Positions 5,460-11,118 of a DNA stretch of 11,118 bases are shown piece by piece; position 1 is the stretch's first letter; each line of letters opens with the position of its first letter. Under the pieces are notes generated by a model. That model did not search any database. It had not been told where the DNA came from and was given only the letters and a program-made list of their open reading frames with translations. The DNA is taken from NCBI GenBank assembly GCA_964584305.1, contig CAZOZL010000025.1, forward strand, positions 1 to 11,118. Direction: 5' to 3'. The stretch is from SB11 sp964584305 (GTDB lineage Bacteria; Bacteroidota; Bacteroidia; UBA8524). The translations under genes and the position numbers were made by a program.

Positions 5460-5792
5460 ATGAAAAAAAATACCCTATTAGTTTTAACAGTATTAGGCTT
5501 TATTGCTCCCAATATTTTAGTAACCAAAGTAAGCATAGAAACAGGAAATATATTGCTATGGCTAAACCCCTCTGCAACTATTAGTGGTATGTTTGGTAAT
5601 AATATTTCAACTGCATTTATTATTGATTTACTATTTGTGGTAGCCGTATTTTTTATGTGGACATACCACGAGGCAAAACGCTATAATATAAAAAAGGTGT
5701 GGCAAATTTGGGTACTCACCATGGTGTTTGGCATTGCAGGCACTTTCCCCTTATTTTTGTATTGGATAGAAAGAAAAAGAAACGAAAAGTAA
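5460..5792 (+). CDS. DUF2834 family small membrane protein
   Basis: A 110-residue inner-membrane protein with three predicted transmembrane helices: about 5-22 (LLVLTVLGFIAPNILVTKV), 48-68 (STAFIIDLLFVVAVFFMWTY) and 81-103 (VWQIWVLTMVFGIAGTFPLFLYW). The E-A-K-R-Y-N-I-K-K-V-W segment after helix 2 and G-x-A-G-T-F-P-L-F-L-Y in helix 3 are DUF2834 hallmarks. Function is unknown. I start at the ATG at 5460 (MKKNTLL), because the thirty codons upstream are not conserved-looking and overlap the predicted promoter. It follows the Crp/Fnr-type gene on the same strand and is flanked by two repeat-like segments. Confidence 0.8.
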   Translation: MKKNTLLVLTVLGFIAPNILVTKVSIETGNILLWLNPSATISGMFGNNISTAFIIDLLFVVAVFFMWTYHEAKRYNIKKVWQIWVLTMVFGIAGTFPLFLYWIERKRNEK

Positions 5793-6070
5793 GAAATAGT
5801 AGGATTGATTGTCCATTCCGTTGCATTTGCTTACTCGCCTTTTAACTTCGCGCAAGATGACAAAGCACGCACTAAGAGCTAATAGCTAATAAAAAGTTGG
5901 AATAAAAGTACAATCAGGGTGAGTTGAATTTGATTTTCATTATACCTTACCCAATAAATGATACCGTACCCGTGCTGTTCAGGCGTTTTCTTTCAGCAGG
6001 TTGAAACCTGCCGCAATTCATAACCTTAGCAAAAACTTTATGTATAGAATGGATTGTGCCTGCCCGAACG
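5793..6070. other. Non-coding spacer with a decayed repeat and a palindromic hairpin
   Basis: No credible gene lies in these 278 bases. The left part (about 5800-5891) resembles the repeat at 5305-5360: TTCGCGCAAGATGAC corresponds to CTCGCAATGAC and is followed by GAGCTAATAGC. The right part contains the perfect hairpin described separately. Genes on both sides converge here (DUF2834 from the left, MBOAT from the right), so it is the shared 3' region. I see no classical hairpin-plus-T-run terminator. Confidence 0.5.
5996..6011. repeat. Palindromic hairpin GCAGGT-TGAA-ACCTGC
   Basis: A perfect 6-bp stem with a tetraloop, set in GC-richer sequence than its surroundings. It lies 60 bases after the MBOAT stop codon on that gene's strand. 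I recall GCAGGTTTCAACCTGC-type hairpins as dispersed intergenic elements in this phylum. It might protect or end the operon transcript, but there is no T-run. Confidence 0.45.
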
Positions 6071-7555
6071 CTAAAACTGCAAGTAAATAAACGGCTGTGT
6101 TTCGGCAGAGAAAAACTGATATATAAACACAATTACCACCAAACCCGTTGCCGCTTTTAACGACCAATGTAGCGCAGTAAATTTTTCAATAGAAAACTCT
6201 TTTAAGCGCAAGGGTAAAAAGTGAACCAAAGTAGCTAAGGCAAAAATGATAAACTCTTTCCAATACACAGGAAACCAAGTACCCGCAATACTCCAATCCA
6301 TTTGCACAAAAATCATATCATACATATCCCAAGCCATGGGCAGTTGCTTTACATTAAAAATAACCATAGTGAGGCTTATAAAAGCAAAGGTGAGCAGTAT
6401 GCTTATTATTTTATAAATAGTGCTGTTAATCCGTTTTTTTAGCTTAAAACGCCAATTTTGGCTGGCAACATCCCATGCAATGGCTACCCCGTGTAGTGTA
6501 CCCCAAAGTATATAAGTAAACTTAGGCCCATGCCAAATACCCGATATTACAAAAGTGAATAAACTGGCTAATACAATGCCTGTTTTTTTTAGGTTTCGCA
6601 AAGCAAATGAGGTGGGTATAAACACATACTCGGTAAGCCATGCAGAAAGTGTAATATGCCACCGTCGCCAAAAATCGCTAATGTTTTGCGCTAAAAACGG
6701 ACGATTAAAATTGCCTTGAATTTGTAACCCTAAAAGAAGCGATATGCCCAGCATCATATCAGTATAGCCTGCAAAATCATAATAAAACTGTATAGTCCCC
6801 ATTAGCATTGCCATTAGGTTATCAAACCCTGAAAACAAGGTAGGATTTTGGAATACACGGTCTATAAAATTTACCCAAAGAAAATCAGCTATTAAATATT
6901 TTTTTACAGCCCCTAAAAGTATTAAATAAAAGCCCTTGCCTATATACTCTTGGGTAACTTTTAGCTTTTGTTGTAGCTGTGGTAAAATGTCTCTTGCCCT
7001 TGTTATTGGTCCAGCCAGTATGGTGGTGAATAATGAAATATAGAGCAGGTAATTAAGGTAATTTTCCTCTGGCTCTTCTATCATTTCATTATAACAGTCA
7101 ACTACATAACTTATGGTTTTAAATATGTAAAACGATATACCGATAGGCATTAAAAAACCCGTTGCTGGTTTAAAACTCGACCCGAAAGCAGCATTTACAT
7201 TATCTAAAATAAAAGGGGTGTATTTAAAGTAAATAAGTGAACCAACGCTTATAAGCAATGATAATAGCAGCCACTTTTGCTTTCTCTTTTCATTATTAGT
7301 TTTTAATATTTGCTTACCAATAAAAAAATCGGAAAGGGCTACAATAGCCATTAGTATTACATATAGTCCGCTTAGTTTATAGTATATAAACAAGCTAAAG
7401 GCTAATAATAGCCCGTTGCGTAGTTTAATAGTATTAAACACCGAAGCATAAAGCACATAAAAAACAGAAAAAATGGCAAAAAAGAATACTGAATTGAATT
7501 GTAACGGAACTAAAACATCATAGATAAATTGGCTAAAGTATGCTACTATGTCCAT
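6071..7555 (-). CDS. MBOAT family O-acyltransferase (AlgI/DltB-like)
   Basis: A 494-residue polytopic inner-membrane protein with roughly ten or more hydrophobic segments from residue 20 to the C-terminus. MBOAT signatures are clear: PIGISFYIFKTISY (136-150), the FYYDFAGYTDM block (257-267), NISDFWRRWHITLSAW (291-306) and the catalytic-type histidine H342 in SGIWHGPKFTYILWG. Bacterial members of this type take an acyl group from a cytoplasmic donor and pass it across the membrane to a periplasmic partner or glycan. After WRRWH the sequence is WLTEYVFIPTSFALRN rather than the RDYLYIPLGG usual in AlgI, so it is a different branch. The ATG at 7555 is the first in frame, preceded by AGAAAGGGAA, and lies 11 bases after the SGNH-LysM stop. 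It is the last gene of the ACP-SGNH-SGNH operon, which indicates its partners. Confidence 0.9.
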   Translation of the reverse strand: MDIVAYFSQFIYDVLVPLQFNSVFFFAIFSVFYVLYASVFNTIKLRNGLLLAFSLFIYYKLSGLYVILMAIVALSDFFIGKQILKTNNEKRKQKWLLLSLLISVGSLIYFKYTPFILDNVNAAFGSSFKPATGFLMPIGISFYIFKTISYVVDCYNEMIEEPEENYLNYLLYISLFTTILAGPITRARDILPQLQQKLKVTQEYIGKGFYLILLGAVKKYLIADFLWVNFIDRVFQNPTLFSGFDNLMAMLMGTIQFYYDFAGYTDMMLGISLLLGLQIQGNFNRPFLAQNISDFWRRWHITLSAWLTEYVFIPTSFALRNLKKTGIVLASLFTFVISGIWHGPKFTYILWGTLHGVAIAWDVASQNWRFKLKKRINSTIYKIISILLTFAFISLTMVIFNVKQLPMAWDMYDMIFVQMDWSIAGTWFPVYWKEFIIFALATLVHFLPLRLKEFSIEKFTALHWSLKAATGLVVIVFIYQFFSAETQPFIYLQF

Positions 7556-7566
7556 TTCCCTTTCTA

Positions 7567-9321
7567 TTATCTGACAACCAATTTTTGCCCAGGCCAAATT
7601 TTGGCACTATACATACCGTTTAGTCTTTTTATGCGTGCTACTGTGGTATTATTTTTTTGAGCAATTGCCCAAAGCGTGTCCCCTGAACGTACTTTGTAGG
7701 TCTTTTTTCCTTTGGTGCTTCTTGCTTTCTTTTTGGGTTTGTAGGCGGTTCTTTTCACCACAGGTGCTTTCCAGTCCTTATCTACATATATAATCAGCTT
7801 TTGCCCCCAATATAAATAGTATTTTTCAAGCCCGTTCCAGTCCATAATATCATCTTCATACACTTTATGCCTACGGGCTATGGTACGCAAATGCTCACCT
7901 TTACGTACTTTATATACTACTTTACGTTTGGTACTATCGTTTTCAATATCAGTTAAAGCATCTTTGGCAAAAAATAAACTATCGGTAATGGTAGTTTGCA
8001 GTTTGCCATTAGCTACCAATAAATTTTCGGGGCGTTCTTTTAAATAATGTACATACGAGTTAAGCAACGCATTTAAGTATAAATCTCCTTTTACATGATA
8101 CCCTGCCGTTGTTAAATGCACTTTATCTCGCTTTGCTAAACGATAGCGTCTCCATTTTAGCATAGAATATCTACCGCCCGCTATGGAGTAATAATTATAC
8201 CAAGCAGCATCTTCGGTTTTAGCTGTTTTTTGTATGAGTTTAGAAAACGGGTAGGTAGCATATATGTTTTTGCGCCTACGGTAATAAATATCTTGAGAGC
8301 ATGATATTAATACTGATGTTTGCGGAGAAGCAGTTTTTACTTTATTTATTATCTGCTTCAAATTAGCTTTCATTTCACCCTCATTAAAACGATACCCATA
8401 AAAATCATTCGCACCTAAGTCTATCACCACCAAATCAGGTTTTAGTTCTTTTATCTGCTTATCAAAAAGTGTTTGAGTTAGCAAATGGCTATATCCTGCA
8501 CCGTTAATGCCCACGCTGCTATATACTACCCCTTTGTCTTTACAGCTTTCTATCATCATTCCGTAGCATTCAAAAAAGTTTTGTAGGCTATCGGTTTTGT
8601 CAATAAAAATTTCAAAAGTATCCGCCACCACAGGCAAGTCAACCCTAATATAAGATTCATTGAGGTGGGTATTGGTTCTTAGGTAAATAGTATCGTCGTA
8701 ATTATTTAATTTTAATTTAAGGTTAAAACTTTGCTCGCTTTTTTTACAGTAAATTTTCATTACCGTAAACTCAGGTTTTAGTATTCCCTCTTTAAAACCA
8801 AACTTAAACCCTGCACTGCTATCATAGGTACGTGCTACCGCACCCGTAATACCAATATCCATATAGTTAGGGTTTTTTACATTGCGTGCGCCCTCCCAAC
8901 TACCATATTTCCATGTTCTATAATCGTAGGTAGAGTGTGTGCCTACACAGGCATAAGGAAAAATAAACCCCCTGCCGCCATAGCCAAATATTTCCTGTAT
9001 ATGTTCACGCACATACCCTGTATAAAAATCAGCTTGCAAGTGAGAGTCGCCAATATGCAGTATGTTTACTTTTTTACTATTGGCATGGGCAAGTTTCACA
9101 AAAAAACTCTCAATGGCTTTCACCTTGTTCCACTCCACATAGTTTTCATCGTATTTTATAAAAGGCAGGTAGCGTTGGTAGCGAACAAATTGCGATACAT
9201 ACTCTTCGGTAGCCAGCGTATCGTTTAGGGCAATACTTTTCATCCCTGTTTTTTGGGCAAGTACAGGATGTACCAGTATGGCTATTACTACTAAAAGTGT
9301 TATATATTTTGCTTTACTCAC
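7567..9321 (-). CDS. Secreted SGNH/GDSL hydrolase-like protein with two C-terminal LysM domains
   Basis: A 584-residue exported protein. Residues 1-22 are a signal peptide ending VLA-Q. The SGNH domain spans about 85-425 and contains an internal beta-rich insertion (about 150-260). Its blocks are NILHIGDSHLQ with nucleophile S93, GINGAG (271-276) with the oxyanion glycine, LGAND with N305, and DKVHLT with D399 and H402, so the catalytic set is complete. Two LysM repeats follow (about 468-513 and 540-583, the second being YKVRSGDTLWAIAQ), joined by a Lys/Arg-rich linker, and should bind peptidoglycan. Translation starts at GTG (9321); the first in-frame ATG would lose the signal peptide. It lies 22 bases after the first SGNH gene, to which it is related, and 11 before the MBOAT gene. 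It probably transfers or removes acyl groups on a periplasmic glycan. Confidence 0.9.
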   Translation of the reverse strand: MSKAKYITLLVVIAILVHPVLAQKTGMKSIALNDTLATEEYVSQFVRYQRYLPFIKYDENYVEWNKVKAIESFFVKLAHANSKKVNILHIGDSHLQADFYTGYVREHIQEIFGYGGRGFIFPYACVGTHSTYDYRTWKYGSWEGARNVKNPNYMDIGITGAVARTYDSSAGFKFGFKEGILKPEFTVMKIYCKKSEQSFNLKLKLNNYDDTIYLRTNTHLNESYIRVDLPVVADTFEIFIDKTDSLQNFFECYGMMIESCKDKGVVYSSVGINGAGYSHLLTQTLFDKQIKELKPDLVVIDLGANDFYGYRFNEGEMKANLKQIINKVKTASPQTSVLISCSQDIYYRRRKNIYATYPFSKLIQKTAKTEDAAWYNYYSIAGGRYSMLKWRRYRLAKRDKVHLTTAGYHVKGDLYLNALLNSYVHYLKERPENLLVANGKLQTTITDSLFFAKDALTDIENDSTKRKVVYKVRKGEHLRTIARRHKVYEDDIMDWNGLEKYYLYWGQKLIIYVDKDWKAPVVKRTAYKPKKKARSTKGKKTYKVRSGDTLWAIAQKNNTTVARIKRLNGMYSAKIWPGQKLVVR

Positions 9322-9330
9322 CTATATTTT

Positions 9331-9342
9331 TTAAACGTTTAA
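9331..9342. repeat. Perfect 12-bp palindrome between the two SGNH genes
   Basis: TTAAACGTTTAA lies in the 22-base gap between the stop of the upstream SGNH gene (9344) and the GTG start at 9321. It is AT-rich and short, so chance is possible, but it occupies the place where a ribosome-binding site would be for the GTG-started gene. Confidence 0.4.
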
Positions 9343-9343
9343 C

Positions 9344-10783
9344 CTAACTGTTTTGTTGTTTTATTACGTAGTTGTTATACTCGCGCATAATGGCTCTAAA
9401 TATAAGGTTTGCCATTATACGTTGTCCTTTTGGGGTTAAATGTCCATCAAGCATACACAAGCCTTTGCGTTTCCAGCTTAGTATGGCATTATCGCCACCC
9501 ATAGCATCTAATAAGCTCCAAAAAGAGCAGCCCGCTTTTTTTGCGGCACTTTTCTGTATATCGCTTAAACAGCGAACATAGGGATAAGATTTTTCTTCTC
9601 CACTTTTTTTATAGCCCATATCGCCGTTTCCTATCACTAAAATGCTGGCATTGGGNNNNNNNNNNNNNNNNNNNNNNNNNNNNNNNNNNNNNNNNNNNNN
9701 NNNNNNNNNNNNNNNNNNNNNNNNNNNNNNNNNNNNNNNNNNNNNNNNNNNNNNNTGTTTGCCAAAAAATTCTATTTTAAAACCCTTTAACCCTGCGGGG
9801 ATATTTAGTTTTTTATTGGCATAGCCCAACTCGGCTTTTAGTGTATCAGCGTAAATTAATTTATTTGCCAAAGTATAACATTTTATGCCAAAACCTTCGG
9901 TAGTGCGCCCATACATAAGTGATACGGTGCTGTATTTTATCTTTCTGCGTTTATAAAAACGATAGGTGACTGATGCATTTTTGGTATAGTCTATTCGCTT
10001 AGGCGTTTTGGTAGTGTGTGTGTTGGTTTTTGTGCTATCTACTTTTACTATTAGTGGTATAGTATCAATAATGGGTTTACTATTGGCACTGTCTGTTTGT
10101 ATAGTTTGTAAACTATCTTTAGGGGACGCAGTAATAATACTATCGGGTATTATTTCTCCTTTCGCAAACCGATACACATAACCACTAAGCCCATAAAAAC
10201 TGCTTTGTTTCAAGCGTTTATTAAAGACATTATAGCGTTTCCAAGTGCCTCTGTTGGTTCTACTATAACTGCCGTTACTGGCAATATCGTCTAAAGGGAC
10301 ATAGCCTAAACCACCCCCGCCAAACTTGGCTTGCAAATTTTTGCGAATATGCACTGTAACACGGTCGCCTTCTAATTGTGAGTCGCCGTAATGTGCCACT
10401 CGTACCAAAGCATCATCTTTTTCTTGAATCAAGGCTTCAAAAAAAGCATCTAAAGCATCAGGGTTCAGTATTTTATTATTTTTAACAGTGGTATCACCAG
10501 GTTTATCTAAAAAAGCTGAATCAACAGTTCCACGTTTTTTTAGGAGGGTAATTTTTAACGTATCACTCTTTAGTAAATCTTTAACTATTTGCTCGGCATT
10601 ATCATTTACGCTAATAGTTTTTGGGGTAATAATTTCTGATAATGTGATAAAACGAAACCCATCCTCACTGTTTTTTGTTTGACCTCCAGTAGGGGCAATA
10701 GCGTTTTCATACACAAATGCAAAACCAATGATGGCTGCATTGAGCAGAAACAGAATACCTACCGATTGCCAAATCTTGTTCAT
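9344..10783 (-). CDS. Membrane-anchored SGNH hydrolase-like protein (interrupted by an assembly gap)
   Basis: Residues 7-26 form a signal anchor, so the protein is probably held in the inner membrane facing the periplasm. Block I is VRVAHYGDSQLEGD (nucleophile S135). Near the C-terminus MLDGHLTPKGQ supplies the Asp and His of block V (446 and 448, counting the gap as drawn). Shared patterns such as FGGGGLGYVP and GTWK show it is a paralogue of the downstream SGNH-LysM protein, but it lacks LysM domains and has a Ser/Thr/Lys-rich insertion at about 218-262. The 100-N gap removes the part that should carry blocks II and III, so catalytic completeness cannot be judged. The frame continues across the gap only if its true length equals 1 modulo 3, as 100 does. 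The ATG at 10783 follows the ACP stop by three bases (TAATAAATG), suggesting translational coupling. Confidence 0.85.
   Translation of the reverse strand: MNKIWQSVGILFLLNAAIIGFAFVYENAIAPTGGQTKNSEDGFRFITLSEIITPKTISVNDNAEQIVKDLLKSDTLKITLLKKRGTVDSAFLDKPGDTTVKNNKILNPDALDAFFEALIQEKDDALVRVAHYGDSQLEGDRVTVHIRKNLQAKFGGGGLGYVPLDDIASNGSYSRTNRGTWKRYNVFNKRLKQSSFYGLSGYVYRFAKGEIIPDSIITASPKDSLQTIQTDSANSKPIIDTIPLIVKVDSTKTNTHTTKTPKRIDYTKNASVTYRFYKRRKIKYSTVSLMYGRTTEGFGIKCYTLANKLIYADTLKAELGYANKKLNIPAGLKGFKIEFFGKXXXXXXXXXXXXXXXXXXXXXXXXXXXXXXXXXXPNASILVIGNGDMGYKKSGEEKSYPYVRCLSDIQKSAAKKAGCSFWSLLDAMGGDNAILSWKRKGLCMLDGHLTPKGQRIMANLIFRAIMREYNNYVIKQQNS
9656..9755. other. Assembly gap (100 N)
   Basis: Exactly 100 undetermined bases, the conventional placeholder for a scaffold gap of unknown size. 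By comparison with the paralogue downstream, about 90 residues separate the equivalent flanking motifs, so the true gap is more likely near 270 bases. Confidence 0.95.
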
Positions 10784-10786
10784 TTA

Positions 10787-11032
10787 TTAAGTGCTGGTTT
10801 TTGCCTCGATAAGGCGAAGCATATCACCCACATTTTTCATGCCCACCAACTCTTTTAGTTTAAATTTTATGCCAAACTCTTTTTCTACACCTGTTATCAT
10901 GGTAAGGTGGTTGAGTGAGTCCCAACGCTCTACATCTTTCGCACTCATTTCATGGGTTATTTCAATGCTGTCATCAGCAAAAACATTACGAAAAATGAGG
11001 TTTACTCTATCTTTTATCTCGTCTATTGTCAT
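10787..11032 (-). CDS. Acyl carrier protein (phosphopantetheine-binding)
   Basis: An 81-residue acidic four-helix carrier protein. The motif ERWDSLNHLTMI contains S39, the expected attachment site of 4'-phosphopantetheine, followed by VEKEFGIKFKLKEL of helices II-III. The W-D-S-L form is typical of dedicated carriers in glycan-modification, capsule and secondary pathways rather than of the housekeeping fatty-acid ACP, which usually has DSLD. It is the first gene of the four-gene operon, preceded by a TAnnTTTG box, and its stop lies three bases before the next start. By analogy with DltC it probably presents an acyl group to the MBOAT enzyme at the cytoplasmic face. No adenylating (DltA-like) enzyme is in the window; more than 85 bases upstream of the start are non-coding. 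Confidence 0.9.
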   Translation of the reverse strand: MTIDEIKDRVNLIFRNVFADDSIEITHEMSAKDVERWDSLNHLTMITGVEKEFGIKFKLKELVGMKNVGDMLRLIEAKTST

Positions 11033-11063
11033 GTGTGCTGTAACTCTATAATTTTATTGGTAG

Positions 11064-11071
11064 CAAATGTA
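11064..11071 (-). promoter_or_regulatory. Predicted -7 promoter box of the ACP-SGNH-SGNH-MBOAT operon
   Basis: The minus strand reads TACATTTG, a full match to TAnnTTTG, 31 bases before the ATG at 11032, which gives a leader of about 25 bases. No convincing -33 TTTG is seen. It suggests that the ACP gene starts a transcription unit rather than continuing one from the right. Confidence 0.5.
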
Positions 11072-11118
11072 CTAAAACGCTTAGTATATTTATAAACGTA
11101 AAACCTTAGTATGTATAG

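Noticed and set aside
5947..6132. 61-codon open frame on the minus strand overlapping the MBOAT 3' end
   Set aside because: It overlaps the MBOAT gene out of frame and runs through the palindromic repeat; no family resemblance.

Overview
The window looks like an AT-rich chromosomal stretch from the phylum Bacteroidota. The evidence is the gene content (DUF2480, a DUF4287/DUF5655 protein, a Bacteroidota-type large HTH regulator), several start-proximal boxes matching the phylum's -7 promoter consensus TAnnTTTG, and the near absence of Shine-Dalgarno sequences. I cannot place it below phylum. A run of exactly 100 N (9656-9755) shows it comes from a scaffolded draft assembly.

Region 1 (1-965) is a small, heavily rearranged tRNA locus. 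One intact tRNA-Val(UAC) gene lies on the minus strand with a good terminator and a possible promoter. Around it are three tRNA-like relics that carry a CCCGAT...ATCGGG hairpin. In the best preserved relic the anticodon arm alone has been exchanged for that hairpin. A compact GIY-YIG endonuclease-like gene sits between two of these relics, which form a 43-bp direct repeat (41/43). The outermost relic is cut off by what looks like the end of a decayed IS3-family element. This is the most unusual part of the window.

Region 2 (966-4016) holds a Xaa-Pro aminopeptidase (minus), a DUF4287/DUF5655 protein (plus) and, convergent with it at a distance of one base, a large helix-turn-helix regulator (minus). 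A near-identical 15-base element lies upstream of both the DUF4287 gene and the regulator gene.

Region 3 (4137-6070) runs on the plus strand: a DUF2480 protein with a promoter box almost touching its start codon, a Crp/Fnr-type regulator, and a small DUF2834 membrane protein flanked by two diverged copies of what looks like a dispersed repeat. A palindromic repeat hairpin lies in the gap before the next operon.

Region 4 (6071-11071) is a tight four-gene minus-strand operon, read right to left: acyl carrier protein, membrane-anchored SGNH hydrolase-like protein, secreted SGNH hydrolase with two LysM domains, and MBOAT O-acyltransferase. Gaps are 3, 22 and 11 bases and a TAnnTTTG box precedes the first gene. 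The set resembles the carrier/MBOAT/SGNH logic of the Dlt D-alanylation and AlgI/AlgX-type O-acetylation systems. I infer that it moves an acyl group from a cytoplasmic carrier across the inner membrane onto a periplasmic or surface glycan, with the LysM protein tethered to peptidoglycan. Substrate and acyl donor cannot be read from the sequence.
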